64,000 nt of DNA from Hymenobacter elongatus (GCF_004745955.1 NZ_SRLD01000020.1:32276-96275); one strand, 5' to 3'; positions 7,195-16,736 are shown, counted from the stretch's first letter. Notes: generated by a model from the sequence alone, not told the origin. Translations and numbers: made by a program.

Positions 7195-8922
7195 ATGCGT
7201 CAATTTCTACTTTCTCTGGGCCTCGCCTGCGCCCTGGGTGTGCCCGCCGCCCACGCCCAAACACCTACCTGGCAGTGGGGTGCCCAAAGCATTAATCCTA
7301 CTCCTACCAATGCAACCCAGGCCCGCGCCTACAGCATTGCCACCGATGCAGCCGGCAACAGCTACGTGGGCGGAGGCTTGCAGGAGCGTGATGGCGTTTC
7401 TTCGGTTCGTACCTTTGGCAGCACCAGGCTTAGCAGCGCCACTATCAGCGGGGTCGTCGGCAAGCTGAACGCAGCCGGGCAGTGGCAGTGGGCCACGGCC
7501 ATAGAAGCCCAGGATGCCAATGGCACCAACAACACGGTCGTATTCTTGGGGGATATTGTGCCAACACCTGCAGGCGACGTTTTTGTAACCGGCACCGTGG
7601 ATGAGGATGCTACTTCTATGCGGATCGGTACGGTTACGCTCCCCCTCACCGGCTCCAACCTGGAACAGCGGATGTTCGTGGCCCGCCTCAACAGCAGCGG
7701 TCAGTGTCTCTGGATCCTAGCCGTCAACAACGCTGACGCTAACTCGATGGCGCTGAACCCGATGAACGGAGAGTTGATAGTAGCCGGTGACTACCATGGG
7801 GCCGTTTCGTTCGGCAGCACCGCGCTACCCGCCCCCATTGGCCCCAATGACCAAGGCATGTTCGTGGCGCGGCTCAGCCAGGCTGGCCAGTGGACCAGCA
7901 CGCTGGGCGCACGCACCACCGGCAGCGGCGATATTGGCGCTGACGAGGCTGTGGTAGGACCACAAGGGCAGGTGGCAGTAGCAGTGGCCGTCCGGGGTGG
8001 CTCCGCCACGCTGGGCAGCACGACGATCAACGCTACCAGCGGTGATAAACAAGCGGTGGCGCAGCTTACCCCGGCCGGCCAGTGGCAGTGGGTCACGCAG
8101 TCGTCGACCGCTAGTAGCCTGGAAATCGATGGACTGCAATACGATGCCAGCGGCAACGTCTGGATGTCCAATACCACCAATGCCGGCGGTCAGCTCGGTA
8201 CGATTACCCTGCCCACCAACACCGTTGGCTTTGTAGGCCGCCTTTCCACGGTCGGAGCTTGGAACCTGGTCGGCGCCGTTACCAGTCAGAACGGCGGGGT
8301 TCTAGGGGGCGGCAAGCTAGCCGTTGATGCCCAAGGCAACGCCGTGCTGGCGGGCACGATAAATGCCGATCCGAGCGCGAGTACAGTTTATTCGTTTGGC
8401 ACCCGCTCTCTTTCCTTCTCCGAGAGTGGCGAATACGTGGCCCGGTTCAACACCAATGGCCAGTGGCAATACGCCATCAAGCCACCGGTAGCCACTGGCG
8501 GCGGCCGCTATTCCTTCAGTGCCATTGCCTTCGACCAGGCGGGCAGCCTGCTCACCATGGGCAACCTTTTTGGTGGCAGCGTCACTTTTGGCTCTACTAT
8601 CCTGACTGGCTCCTCCCGCGACATATTCGTGGCCAAGCTCAACAGCGCCGGCAGCACGCTGGCCGTGCGCCAGGCGGCGGGCGCTCAGCCCCTGGCCCTG
8701 TACCCGAATCCGGTGACGGCGGGTACGGCCGCCACGCTACGTCTGGCGGCTCCGGCTCCAGCCACGCAGCCCGTAACCCTGCGCAACACGCTCGGGCAGA
8801 TCGTGCGGCAGACGACTATCACGGCGGGCAACCAGGAGGCAGCGGTGCCTACCACCGGCCTGGCCCCCGGTGTGTACTTGCTCGAAGCAGGCATCAGCCG
8901 GACTCAGGTGGTGGTGCACTAA
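7195..8922 (+). CDS. Secreted T9SS cargo protein with SBBP-like beta-propeller repeats
   Basis: A 575-residue secreted protein. The start at MRQFLLSLGLACALGVPAAHAQ gives a clean signal peptide; an upstream in-frame codon does not. The body is built of repeated units of 50-60 residues with FGST(T/R)L followed by FVARLN..GQW, which resemble SBBP-type beta-propeller blades. The last about 80 residues (LALYPNPVTAGTAATLRLAA, then LGQIVRQ, then GVYLLEAGISRTQVVVH) form a type A T9SS C-terminal sorting domain, so the protein should cross the outer membrane by that system and be surface-anchored or released. A paralogue with the same plan, promoter and N-terminal NPTPTN motif lies at 53465-55216. Binding target unknown. 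Confidence 0.9.
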   Translation: MRQFLLSLGLACALGVPAAHAQTPTWQWGAQSINPTPTNATQARAYSIATDAAGNSYVGGGLQERDGVSSVRTFGSTRLSSATISGVVGKLNAAGQWQWATAIEAQDANGTNNTVVFLGDIVPTPAGDVFVTGTVDEDATSMRIGTVTLPLTGSNLEQRMFVARLNSSGQCLWILAVNNADANSMALNPMNGELIVAGDYHGAVSFGSTALPAPIGPNDQGMFVARLSQAGQWTSTLGARTTGSGDIGADEAVVGPQGQVAVAVAVRGGSATLGSTTINATSGDKQAVAQLTPAGQWQWVTQSSTASSLEIDGLQYDASGNVWMSNTTNAGGQLGTITLPTNTVGFVGRLSTVGAWNLVGAVTSQNGGVLGGGKLAVDAQGNAVLAGTINADPSASTVYSFGTRSLSFSESGEYVARFNTNGQWQYAIKPPVATGGGRYSFSAIAFDQAGSLLTMGNLFGGSVTFGSTILTGSSRDIFVAKLNSAGSTLAVRQAAGAQPLALYPNPVTAGTAATLRLAAPAPATQPVTLRNTLGQIVRQTTITAGNQEAAVPTTGLAPGVYLLEAGISRTQVVVH

Positions 8923-8954
8923 CCCTTAATTTTCTGCTGTAGAGTACCGGTAAC

Positions 8955-8992
8955 AGCCGGGGCTTGCTGCTTGCAGCGGGCCCCGGCTTTTT
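8955..8992 (+). terminator. Rho-independent terminator of the T9SS cargo gene
   Basis: AGCCGGGGC (8955-8963) pairs with GCCCCGGCT (8980-8988), followed by a run of T. It lies 33 bp after the stop codon. The second cargo gene has a closely similar terminator (55286-55326). Confidence 0.85.
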
Positions 8993-9148
8993 GCTGATGG
9001 GCACCGCACGCTACCTGCGGCACGGAAGGTAAGCCAGCCGGTAGGCGTCATACCCATACGAGTAGCCGGCTAAAACACCTACCAGCCGGTTCAGGCAGTT
9101 TCTAGTGCTAATTTTACCCGACCTTGGCCACCAGCCGCCGTCCTTGCC

Positions 9149-10357
9149 ATGACACCAGACCACACGCCGACGTATTCTCCCAGCAACTCAGGCCCAGCTA
9201 CTGGCTCCCAAGCGGCCGGCCGGCCCCGGCTAGGCGTGCTGTGTTTGTCGGCCAGCCTGGGCGGGCTGGAGCTTAACAGCCTGAAGTTTGCCGCCTGGAT
9301 GCAGGCCCGGGGCTGGGACGTGACGCTATTTGCGCCCCCCGCCACCCCACTAGCCAACCTGGCCGAGCAGTGGGCGGTGCCGCTGGCACCCGTGGTGCCC
9401 CGGCGCGGCTTGCAGCTGCCACCCGCCGCCCGCGCCTTACAAAAGCAAGTGGCACAGCGCCGAATAACGGTGCTCATTGTTACCCAAAACAAGGATTTGG
9501 GCCTAGCAACTCTGGTAAAGCTGCTGCTGAAAGGCGACTTATATCTGCTCTACCAGCAGCACATGCAGCTGGGCCGTGCCAAGCGCGACTGGTTTCACAC
9601 CCTGCGTTTTCGGCTGCTGGACGCCTGGCTTTCGCCCTTGCCCGGGCTGGCCCGGCAGGTACTGGAAAAAACCAGAATTGCGGCGAGCCGGGTACACGTA
9701 GTGCCGCTGGGGCTACCGATAGAGCAGTTTTCCGAGGCCGCGCTGCCCCAGCACCAAGCCCGGCAAGCGCTGAATCTGCCGGCGCAAGGTCCCCTGCTCG
9801 GCCTGCTGGGGCGCCTCGACTACGGCAAAGGGCAGGATTTCGTGCTGGAGGTGCTGCATCAGCTGCGCACTACAACGGCGCACCCGGCCCGCCTTCTGCT
9901 CATGGGCGAGCCAACCCGTAACGAGGGCGACGCCTACTTCCGGCGACTGCAGGAGCTGGTGGCGCAGTGGGGGCTGCAGGACCATGTTTTCTTCCGGGAC
10001 TTTGAGCCCGACCCGGCGACCTTTTACAACGCCATCGACGTGTTTGTGCTGGCCTCGACCAACGAAACCTACGGCATGGTGACCCTGGAAGCCATGGCGG
10101 CCGGCGTTCCTATTGTGGCCTCGGCGGCGGGCGGCACCTTGGAGCTGGTACAAGACGGCCACACGGGCCTGCTGTATCCCTTGGGCGATGTAGCAACCTG
10201 CGTGCGGCAAATCCGGCAGTGCCTGGAGCAACCCGGCCTCGCCCAGCAGCGCGTACAACAGGCCCAGCAGCAGGTGCAACAGTATTCTCATCAGCGGCAG
10301 TGCGCCCTTACCGAAGCTATTATTGGCTCGCTCAGTCCGGCGGTTTCAGCGGGCTGA
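9149..10357 (+). CDS. GT4-family glycosyltransferase
   Basis: A 402-residue GT-B fold glycosyltransferase of family 4. The N-terminal half starts at RPRLGVLCLSASLGGLELNS, the acceptor-side Rossmann fold with its glycine-rich loop. The C-terminal half shows LGLLGRLDYGKGQDFVLEVL, FEPDPATFYNAIDVFVLAS and the donor-binding E-x7-E motif (ETYGMVTLEAMAAGVPIVAS). These proteins transfer a sugar from an NDP donor, usually to a lipid-linked or surface glycan at the inner membrane; donor and acceptor cannot be named here. It stands alone, with neighbours transcribed from their own promoters; TAATTTTA (9109-9116) is a possible -7 box. Confidence 0.9.
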   Translation: MTPDHTPTYSPSNSGPATGSQAAGRPRLGVLCLSASLGGLELNSLKFAAWMQARGWDVTLFAPPATPLANLAEQWAVPLAPVVPRRGLQLPPAARALQKQVAQRRITVLIVTQNKDLGLATLVKLLLKGDLYLLYQQHMQLGRAKRDWFHTLRFRLLDAWLSPLPGLARQVLEKTRIAASRVHVVPLGLPIEQFSEAALPQHQARQALNLPAQGPLLGLLGRLDYGKGQDFVLEVLHQLRTTTAHPARLLLMGEPTRNEGDAYFRRLQELVAQWGLQDHVFFRDFEPDPATFYNAIDVFVLASTNETYGMVTLEAMAAGVPIVASAAGGTLELVQDGHTGLLYPLGDVATCVRQIRQCLEQPGLAQQRVQQAQQQVQQYSHQRQCALTEAIIGSLSPAVSAG

Positions 10358-10472
10358 GCGCGAAGTTGCCCGGTAGCACTTTTAGCAGCAGCAGTGTACC
10401 GCCAGTCAGCGTATCCCTGCTGAATTCAGGTACACTCGCGTCGAATTTTATGAGTCAGCGCACTCAACATCT

Positions 10473-10583
10473 GCTAGGCTGTGTGGGCACTAGCACTTTG
10501 GAAGGCATTTTGCCTTTCTGGAACGTCATGTCTCGCGCTGCTCGACATGACGTTCTTTTTACTTGCTGTCCACACAGCCTAGC
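10473..10583. mobile_element. MITE-like element with 17 bp terminal inverted repeats (nested family 1 palindrome)
   Basis: The ends read GCTAGGCTGTGTGGGCA (10473-10489) and TGTCCACACAGCCTAGC (10567-10583), inverted with one mismatch. Inside lies a short perfect inverted repeat, GAACGTCATGTC/GACATGACGTTC (10521-10555), which matches the outer arms of family 1. Related ends occur at 15142-15222 and more loosely at 35868-36053. There is no coding capacity and no clear target duplication. It occupies most of the 366 bp gap 10358-10723; no gene is seen there. Confidence 0.6.
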
Positions 10584-10663
10584 CGCGAAAAACCGGTGGC
10601 TACCCCAGCCGCAGATCGACGCCGCACATTTCTGCCTCCTTATTCTCCAAGCCCAATAGCGCA

Positions 10664-10693
10664 CAAAAAAGCCCCAACCTATTGGTTGAGGCT
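10664..10693 (-). terminator. Terminator of the small lipoprotein gene
   Basis: On the minus strand AGCCTCAACC, a four-base loop and GGTTGGGGCT are followed by TTTTTT. It lies 31 bp beyond the stop of the gene that ends at 10724. Confidence 0.85.
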
Positions 10694-10723
10694 TGCTTGA
10701 TGCAGGCAGTAGCACAAACCAGA

Positions 10724-11209
10724 CTATGGCACGGCTACGCCACTAAAAGACCCCGTCAAAGCGCCCGTAGCTGGAAACGTTACGGAAAAAGTGCCGTCAG
10801 CTTTCTTCGTCTGGGTGTTATAAGTGGTCGTGCCGCTCATGGCCGTGCCACTGGCTCCATCCAAGTACGCTTCCAGGCCATTGGTCGTATTAGGCGGCGT
10901 AGTAGCCCCAGGATTCCGAACGAAATCCAGCAGTACAGCTTTCCCGTTGTTGAGCTTCCCAGTAATCGTCAAAGCGGAAGCTGAGGTGGCGCAATTAGCA
11001 CTCACAACATACGCCTGGTTCAGCGCATACGGCGGAGCACCTTTCTCGGAAACCATCACCGTGATAGCCGACTGTGTCGTATCAACTACCACAGGTTTAG
11101 GAGCCTCTTTTTTTGAGCAGCTGCCGAGCAGGCTTGTTGTCGCCAGCAGCAGAGCACATACTATTTCGTAGTCATTGTAGGTAGAAGAAAAATGCTTACA
11201 ATGATACAT
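10724..11209 (-). CDS. Putative lipoprotein of unknown function
   Basis: A 161-residue product with a lipobox (LLATTSLLGSC) whose Cys would be lipidated, so it is probably anchored in the outer or inner membrane. The mature part is Thr/Gly/Ala rich with no charged catalytic pattern (VSANCATSASALTITGKLNN, TTYNTQTKKADGTFSVTFPA). It reads as a small beta-sandwich of the kind seen in many unassigned Bacteroidota lipoproteins. The residues before the hydrophobic stretch (MYHCKHFSSTYNDYEIV) are unusually long and polar for a signal peptide, so a GTG codon closer to the hydrophobic core may be the real start. It has its own strong terminator. Function unknown. Confidence 0.7.
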   Translation of the reverse strand: MYHCKHFSSTYNDYEIVCALLLATTSLLGSCSKKEAPKPVVVDTTQSAITVMVSEKGAPPYALNQAYVVSANCATSASALTITGKLNNGKAVLLDFVRNPGATTPPNTTNGLEAYLDGASGTAMSGTTTYNTQTKKADGTFSVTFPATGALTGSFSGVAVP

Positions 11210-11343
11210 AAGGCTGCTAAATGGAGTTCATCCGGCTTCCCGTTCCAGGTTCCGCAAAAGTAATTGGGTGTCAGGCTTGGGCGCACAACAGCTCATTCCC
11301 ACACCGCGCCAGTCGAATAGTCAAACCCAAAACACTGCCGTCC

Positions 11344-13305
11344 TTAGTCCTTCAGAGGCAGCGTAATAATGAATTCTGTGCCGGCCCCCACCGCCGACTC
11401 AACGGCCAGCATACCGCCGTGGCCGGTGCTGATGATATCGTGGCTGAGGGAAAGGCCCAGGCCAGTGCCTTCGCCCACGGGTTTGGTCGTGAAAAACGGC
11501 TGAAAAATCTTAGCCTGCACACTTTGGGACATTCCGGTTCCATTGTCGCGCACCCGAATTTCGACGCCAGTGGGCTGCTTACTGGTTGTGATGCTCACCT
11601 CGGGCCGATAAGCAGCGTCGGCTTCCTGCAGCTGCCGTTGGCGCACGGCATACAGCGCATTGGTGCATAAGTTCAGTAGTACCCGGCCCAGGTCGGGCGC
11701 AATTACGGCTATGTGAGGCAGCTCCGGCGCCAGCCGCGTGGTGAGCGTCGCCTGAAAGTCGGGATGCTCGTTGCGCATGCCCTGGTAGGCCAGCCGCAGG
11801 TTTTCCTCGGCCAGGGCGTTGAGGTCGGTGGCCTCGCGGGGGGCGCTGCCCGTGCGGGCGTGTTCCAGCATGCCCTTGATAATGGCCGTAGCCCGCTGGC
11901 CATGCTGGCTGATATTCAGAATATTCTGCTTGAGCCCGTCCAGAATTTCGCGCTCCAGCCGCCCATCCCGGGCCAGCCGCTGGGCTCCGTTAATCTCATC
12001 GACCAAGTCAGTGCTGACTTCCGCAAACTTCTTGACGAAGCTCAGGGGGTTTTGCAGCTCGTGGGCCACGCCGGCGGTCAGCTCACCCAGAAACGCCATT
12101 TTCTCGCGCTGTACCAGCTGGTGCTGGGTAGTTTTGAGCTCGGCCAACGACGCTTGCAACGCCGCATTGGCCCGCTGCTGCTGGCGGTGGTGGCGCACGA
12201 GCACGCCCACCAGCACTAGTAGCCCCAGCAGCCCGGCCAGCAGCCCATAGGTGCGGTAGCGGGCCCGCAGAGCGGCCTGGTCGGCGGCGGCCTGCTGCGC
12301 CCGCTGCCGCTCCTGGTAGTTCACGCTTTGCAGCCGCATCACCTTTTCCTGGCCAAAAAGCGTGTCCTTCATAGCCAGCATCAGGCTCTGATATTTGAGC
12401 GCACTGTCGGCCGGGCCCCGGCTTTTAAAGTTTTGCGTGAGCAGCGTACTGGCATTGAGCACGCCGCGTAGAAAGCCATTTTTTTGCGCGGCCGTGCAGC
12501 CCAAGCGCGCATAGTAGTTGCTGGAATCGAGCAGGCCCTGCTGCTGCTGGAGAGTAGCCAGACCTACGTAGGCAAAATTGCTGCTGCGTTGGTGCCGCAA
12601 CGCCGCCGACTCCAGGATGCTACGGTGATAATAGTTGCGGGCGGCGGCCAGCTGGCCTTGCTTGCGGGCCACGTTGCCCAGACCATACAGGATATAGTTG
12701 GTGGGCGTGTGCAGGCGCTGAGCCAGCTGGTAGGCCTGCTGCTGGTAGTAGCGGGCCGAGTCCAGCTCGTTATAGAGGTCGTAGGCCAGCCCAATATTGC
12801 TCAGCTCAATCACCACTCGCCGCTCGGCGTGCAGCTGCTGCCCAATGCGCAGAGCCTGGAAATAATACGACAGGCCCTGTTTTCGGTCGCGCAGATAGAC
12901 GTAGATGATGCCGATGCTGCGCAGATTCTGGGCCTGCAAGGGCAAGTCGTGGCGCGCCTCGGCAATGCGCAGCGACTCCTGAAACAGCTCCAGAGCCCGC
13001 GCCAGGTTACTTTCGCGCAGCGCCGCCCCTAGCCGGTTCAGCGCTTCGCCCTCGCCATGCTGGTAGCGCGCGCGGCGGGCCAGCGCCAGCGCCCGCCGCG
13101 CATAGGCCTCGGCCGAATCGGTGCGCAAGGCCCAATACTGGTCGCTGATTTGGCAGAGTAATACTACGCGGTTGCTATCGGGCTGAGGCTGCCGGGCCAG
13201 GCGGCGCAGACTGTCGAGAGCCGGGCTCTGGGCTGCAATTGGCACCGCCCTGAATAGACAGGCCAGCAGCAGAAACGCCGATACGTGGCGAAACCAGGAA
13301 GTCAT
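11344..13305 (-). CDS. TPR-containing sensor histidine kinase
   Basis: A 653-residue membrane kinase. The start at MTSWFRHVSAFLLLACLFRA gives a signal peptide ending IAAQ. About residues 30-320 carry tetratricopeptide repeats (EAYARRALALARRARYQHGE, LFQESLRIAEARHDLPLQAQ, YYFQALRIGQQLHAERR) facing the periplasm. A transmembrane helix follows (TYGLLAGLLGLLVLVGVLV), then a coiled linker, a HisKA domain with His415 in GVAHELQNPLS, and an HATPase_c domain with NLCTNALYAV, DNGTGMS and GTGLGLS motifs. Kinases of this plan are common in the Cytophagales and sense unknown periplasmic cues. No response regulator is adjacent, so it may act on a distant partner. Confidence 0.92.
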   Translation of the reverse strand: MTSWFRHVSAFLLLACLFRAVPIAAQSPALDSLRRLARQPQPDSNRVVLLCQISDQYWALRTDSAEAYARRALALARRARYQHGEGEALNRLGAALRESNLARALELFQESLRIAEARHDLPLQAQNLRSIGIIYVYLRDRKQGLSYYFQALRIGQQLHAERRVVIELSNIGLAYDLYNELDSARYYQQQAYQLAQRLHTPTNYILYGLGNVARKQGQLAAARNYYHRSILESAALRHQRSSNFAYVGLATLQQQQGLLDSSNYYARLGCTAAQKNGFLRGVLNASTLLTQNFKSRGPADSALKYQSLMLAMKDTLFGQEKVMRLQSVNYQERQRAQQAAADQAALRARYRTYGLLAGLLGLLVLVGVLVRHHRQQQRANAALQASLAELKTTQHQLVQREKMAFLGELTAGVAHELQNPLSFVKKFAEVSTDLVDEINGAQRLARDGRLEREILDGLKQNILNISQHGQRATAIIKGMLEHARTGSAPREATDLNALAEENLRLAYQGMRNEHPDFQATLTTRLAPELPHIAVIAPDLGRVLLNLCTNALYAVRQRQLQEADAAYRPEVSITTSKQPTGVEIRVRDNGTGMSQSVQAKIFQPFFTTKPVGEGTGLGLSLSHDIISTGHGGMLAVESAVGAGTEFIITLPLKD

Positions 13306-13575
13306 GCGGGAGTTAAAAACAGAGCGGAGGCAATATAGCGCGGCCAACCAGCGGCAAGAGTTCTGGGGGCAGTATTTGAGTTTGCTAATATCCGGTTAAA
13401 TACCCTAATCCCTGCTATGTAATGCGCTTTCGACGGCCGGGCGCTGGGCTCCACCGGCTGGCTTACGCCAGTACCAAACTCGTACGGCGCTGGTTGCAGC
13501 CTAAAAATGCTGCTCCACTACCGTGGCGGAACCCGTATCTTGGGGCGACGCTATCACAGACAGTAAACGCTAGTT

Positions 13576-15024
13576 GTGCAACGATTATATGGCTTGTTAT
13601 TTCTCCTGTTTTCGGCTGGCGTAAGCCGGGCGCAAAACTGTGGCTGCGTGCAGGATCTGGATTTTACGGTTCGGTATCTGGAGAAAAACATGCCGGGCTT
13701 TGCCGATAACGTGACTCCGGCCAACCGCAAGACGTACGAAAATTTTAAACGCACAATCCGACAGGCCGCTGCCACCAATCCACCCCAAAATATCTGCCTG
13801 AAATACCTGACCACGTACGTGGAATATTTTCGCGACAGCCATACTACTATTGGCGCGAATAGCAAAGGCGTGGATGAGCAGAAGCCCGAGGAAATAGCCC
13901 GCTTTCTGGCGTCGCCCGAATACAAAGCCACGGAAATAGTACGCCTCGACACTACCCGGCGCGCTACGGCCGCCACCGATCCGCTGGAGGGCTACTACCA
14001 GACGCCGGACGGAACATATCGGGTATACCTGGCCAAAAGCAAAACTAAATTCCGGGATTATGCGGCCGTTATTGTTGCCTCGCGCACACCATTGTGGCGG
14101 CCGGGCCAGGTGAAATTTGAGCTGCGGCGCACTACTTCTGCTTCTACGTTTGAGGCCTACCAATATCAGCGCAACCACAGCCTGTATTACGTGCCCAACG
14201 TTCGCTATTTGCAGGGGCAATTACGAGGGCTGAACTGGCTGAAAACCAGCGAAACAAACCCATTTCCGCCTCCGGCCGGCAACCGCCTAGAGTTTAAAAT
14301 TATAGCCACCGACACCGTTGCCTATTTGCGTATCCCGTCTTTTTCCGGCGAGCAGTTCACGCGCCTCGACTCCTTGTATCGGGCCATTACGCCCCAAATT
14401 CAGCGCACGAAATATCTGATTATCGACGTGCGTGATAATGGCGGCGGCAGCGACCGAAACGTGGCTCCGCTGCTCCCCTTTTTCTATGCCCAACCGATTC
14501 AGGAAACGCAAATCGAAGAATATTATGTCACGGCCGACAACCTGCGCCGCTACGAAGAATATCTGCGGCAGATGCAGGCCGACTCGGTGCGCTACGGCTC
14601 CACGGCAATCTGGAGCTTTAAAGAAAAAGTAGCCTGGATGCGCCGTGCGCCGCTCAACAGCTTCATCACAAACCCGCACAGCGAAAACAAAACGTACACA
14701 ATGGAGCCTGCCACGCTGCCGGCCAAGGTGGCTATTCTCTACAATCGGGGGTGCGCCAGCTCCTGCGAAACGCTGCTCATTTGGGCCAAGCAGCCTTCCA
14801 AAGCAGTGCTGGTCGGCGAAAACTCTGGGGGCTATGTGGCCTACGGCAACGTGCTGCCGGTGCAAACGCCGTGTTATAATTTCACGCTCAACGTGACAAC
14901 AATGCGCCTGAAAAACCAACTGGCGTACGAGGCAATCGGTATTGAGCCAGCAGTTCACCTGCGCGACGACCAAGACTGGCTGCAACAGACAATCCAGATT
15001 TTACTGCGAAACGAGCAAAAGTAG
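13576..15024 (+). CDS. S41-family (C-terminal processing protease-like) exported peptidase
   Basis: A 482-residue exported protein starting at a GTG with signal peptide LYGLLFLLFSAGVSRAQ. The C-terminal half is the S41 tail-specific protease core: VAYLRIPSFSGEQFTRLD, KYLIIDVRDNGGGSDRN (the conserved Asn-Gly-Gly loop), and AILYNRGCASSCETLLIWAK, in which the Ser after CAS is the expected nucleophile. A Lys in the same helix would be the general base, and GENSGGYVAYGN follows. The N-terminal part (about 20-130) is a helical domain as in other S41 members; no PDZ domain is evident. Cys residues around the nucleophile (GCASSCE) are unusual. TATCTTGG near 13537 may be its -7 box. The substrate is unknown. 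Confidence 0.85.
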   Translation: MQRLYGLLFLLFSAGVSRAQNCGCVQDLDFTVRYLEKNMPGFADNVTPANRKTYENFKRTIRQAAATNPPQNICLKYLTTYVEYFRDSHTTIGANSKGVDEQKPEEIARFLASPEYKATEIVRLDTTRRATAATDPLEGYYQTPDGTYRVYLAKSKTKFRDYAAVIVASRTPLWRPGQVKFELRRTTSASTFEAYQYQRNHSLYYVPNVRYLQGQLRGLNWLKTSETNPFPPPAGNRLEFKIIATDTVAYLRIPSFSGEQFTRLDSLYRAITPQIQRTKYLIIDVRDNGGGSDRNVAPLLPFFYAQPIQETQIEEYYVTADNLRRYEEYLRQMQADSVRYGSTAIWSFKEKVAWMRRAPLNSFITNPHSENKTYTMEPATLPAKVAILYNRGCASSCETLLIWAKQPSKAVLVGENSGGYVAYGNVLPVQTPCYNFTLNVTTMRLKNQLAYEAIGIEPAVHLRDDQDWLQQTIQILLRNEQK

Positions 15025-15141
15025 ACCTAACGTACATGGCTTATTTCTGGAATTCAGAGTTGCCGTATTTGCTTCGCTATTTCTTTCCAATTCGTCGCCA
15101 GTCTGTTTAAGGAATAGCAGGAATTTTAATTCTTACGGCAT

Positions 15142-15222
15142 GCTATGCTGCGTGGCCAGTAAGGAAAAGAACGTCCGAAAAACGTGCAACACCTCGAAAG
15201 CGCTGCTGGCCACATAGCCTGG
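15142..15222. mobile_element. MITE-like inverted-repeat element, second copy
   Basis: Ends GCTATGCTGCGTGGCCAG (15142-15159) and CTGGCCACATAGCCTGG (15206-15222) are inverted and similar to the ends of 10473-10583. The 46-base centre contains AAGAACGTCCG, a reduced form of the internal palindrome seen there. It is the only structure in the 332 bp gap 15025-15356 apart from a probable -7 box (TATTTTTA near 15314). Confidence 0.55.
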
Positions 15223-15356
15223 GGAAATAGAAATACGACATAAGAATACCGTACCTGCGGCAGCGCTTCCCGTTGCGAGCAGGATGCGGCAACCAGCTTG
15301 CAGCAAACACCCGTATTTTTACAACATTCAACACCCGCTCCTGATTTCCTACGCCC

Positions 15357-15806
15357 ATGATCCTCACCTGGACCAGCAAGAAATTCACCAACTTAACGCT
15401 CGCCGAGCTCTACGACTTGCTGCAGCTGCGAATGGCCGTATTTATCGTGGAGCAGAACTGTCCGTTTCAGGATATCGATGGCAAGGATGCTGATGCGTAC
15501 CACTTGCTGGGCTACACCGAGCAGGGCCGGCTAGCGGCCTATGCCCGACTTTTCGACGCGGGCCACTACTACGAGCAGGTTAGCATTGGCCGCGTGGCCG
15601 TGTCGCTCGACTATCGCCGCTACGGGTTCGGCAAAGCGCTGATGCAACAAGCCATAACGCACTGCGAGACGCTATTTGGCTCACAGCCCATCAAAATCGG
15701 GGCCCAGCAATACCTGATGGCATTTTACCAGAGTTTCGGGTTTATGCAGCTCGGAGAAATGTATCTGGAAGACGACATTCCGCATATCTACATGGTACGG
15801 TCCTGA
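15357..15806 (+). CDS. elaA: GNAT acetyltransferase, ElaA type
   Basis: A 149-residue cytoplasmic acetyltransferase. The opening ILTWTSKKFTNLTLAELYDLLQLRMAVFIVEQNCPFQDIDGKD is characteristic of the ElaA family (LR..VFVVEQ.CPY.E.D). The acetyl-CoA site follows as IGRVAVSLDYRRYGFGKALMQQA, and the C-terminal FYQSFGFMQLGEMYLEDDIPHIYM closes the fold. The length is normal for the family. The substrate of ElaA is not established, so only acetyl transfer to an amine is implied. It has no operon partner: the next gene starts 111 bp later with a signal peptide and unrelated product. Confidence 0.9.
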   Translation: MILTWTSKKFTNLTLAELYDLLQLRMAVFIVEQNCPFQDIDGKDADAYHLLGYTEQGRLAAYARLFDAGHYYEQVSIGRVAVSLDYRRYGFGKALMQQAITHCETLFGSQPIKIGAQQYLMAFYQSFGFMQLGEMYLEDDIPHIYMVRS

Positions 15807-15917
15807 ACTTGATTATTTCGAGACGCGGCCGCCCGGGAATGTTTCCGGTTTCTGGTAAGTTTAGCAGGTAGCGGCGGCACTACCTGAGCGGTGACCGGCA
15901 GCGTTGACTCCTTTCTG

Positions 15918-16736
15918 ATGAAATATTTTTTCCTGTTTTTTATCCTTCTCACCTCACTGCGTGGCCAGGCGCGCCAGGCGCTGCCGCCGCTCGAAATTGC
16001 GGAGCGTTTCGTGGCCCGGGAAGGCTGGCCCGCCATGCGGGACTACCTATGCTGTGAGGCGCAGCAGCAGGCCAGGCGCCAGAGCCTGGGCCAGCAGATT
16101 CCGGGTCGTATGGCGCGTGCCTGCGAAGTGGTGCAGCAAACCACTACTACAGCAGTGGTAGCCGTAGAGCTGCGCGACTCCACGGGCGGCAACGATTTCT
16201 ATTTGCACTTCGTGAAGGAAGCCACTTGGAAGCTGCATTCGGTGCGGGGGCTGGGCATGACCAGCTTCGGCCGGCAGATGCTGACGGTGCTGGAAGGCTT
16301 GCCGCCGGCCGAAATAGCCCGCTACAACCAAACCCACCCCCAGGCCGAGTACGATTTTACCGTCGGCAACATTCGCCTCTGGGTCGGCTCCGACGCCGAT
16401 ATTGAAGCGCATTTCAACCAGCGCCAGGCTGATTTCGAGAAAACCGTGCAGCTGTTGCAGGCCCGCAACTATTTCGCGACCCCAGCTGCTGGTGAAGCCG
16501 CCGCCAACGCCGATCCGGCTATCAACGCGCTGCTCAAATCATTGTACATCAGCCGCGTGACGCGCAAAACGGCTGATTGCGACGCCTGCTTTGCGTTCGT
16601 CATCGGGGGGCTCATCGACAACACTGTGGGCTTGCTCTACGAACCCGACGCGAGCAAAGTACCCGCCATGAACCCGCAGTCCCTGATTGTGGTGAAACCG
16701 CTGGGCAAAGGCTGGTACCTGTTCAAAACTACCTGA
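15918..16736 (+). CDS. Exported protein of unknown function
   Basis: A 272-residue protein starting at MKYFFLFFILLTSLRGQARQ, a signal peptide; the earlier in-frame ATG would add nine polar residues before it. The mature part contains the cysteine pairs YLCCEA and TADCDACFAF, the second a CxxC that could be a disulfide, and the closing LYEPDASKVPAMNPQSLIVV. The region HFVKEATWKLHSVRGLGM resembles small NTF2-like or cystatin-like folds that evaluate a nearby residue, but this is only an impression. It is not recognised by name. The gene converges on the acetyltransferase at 16743 with a 6 bp gap and no visible terminator hairpin between them. Confidence 0.7.
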   Translation: MKYFFLFFILLTSLRGQARQALPPLEIAERFVAREGWPAMRDYLCCEAQQQARRQSLGQQIPGRMARACEVVQQTTTTAVVAVELRDSTGGNDFYLHFVKEATWKLHSVRGLGMTSFGRQMLTVLEGLPPAEIARYNQTHPQAEYDFTVGNIRLWVGSDADIEAHFNQRQADFEKTVQLLQARNYFATPAAGEAAANADPAINALLKSLYISRVTRKTADCDACFAFVIGGLIDNTVGLLYEPDASKVPAMNPQSLIVVKPLGKGWYLFKTT

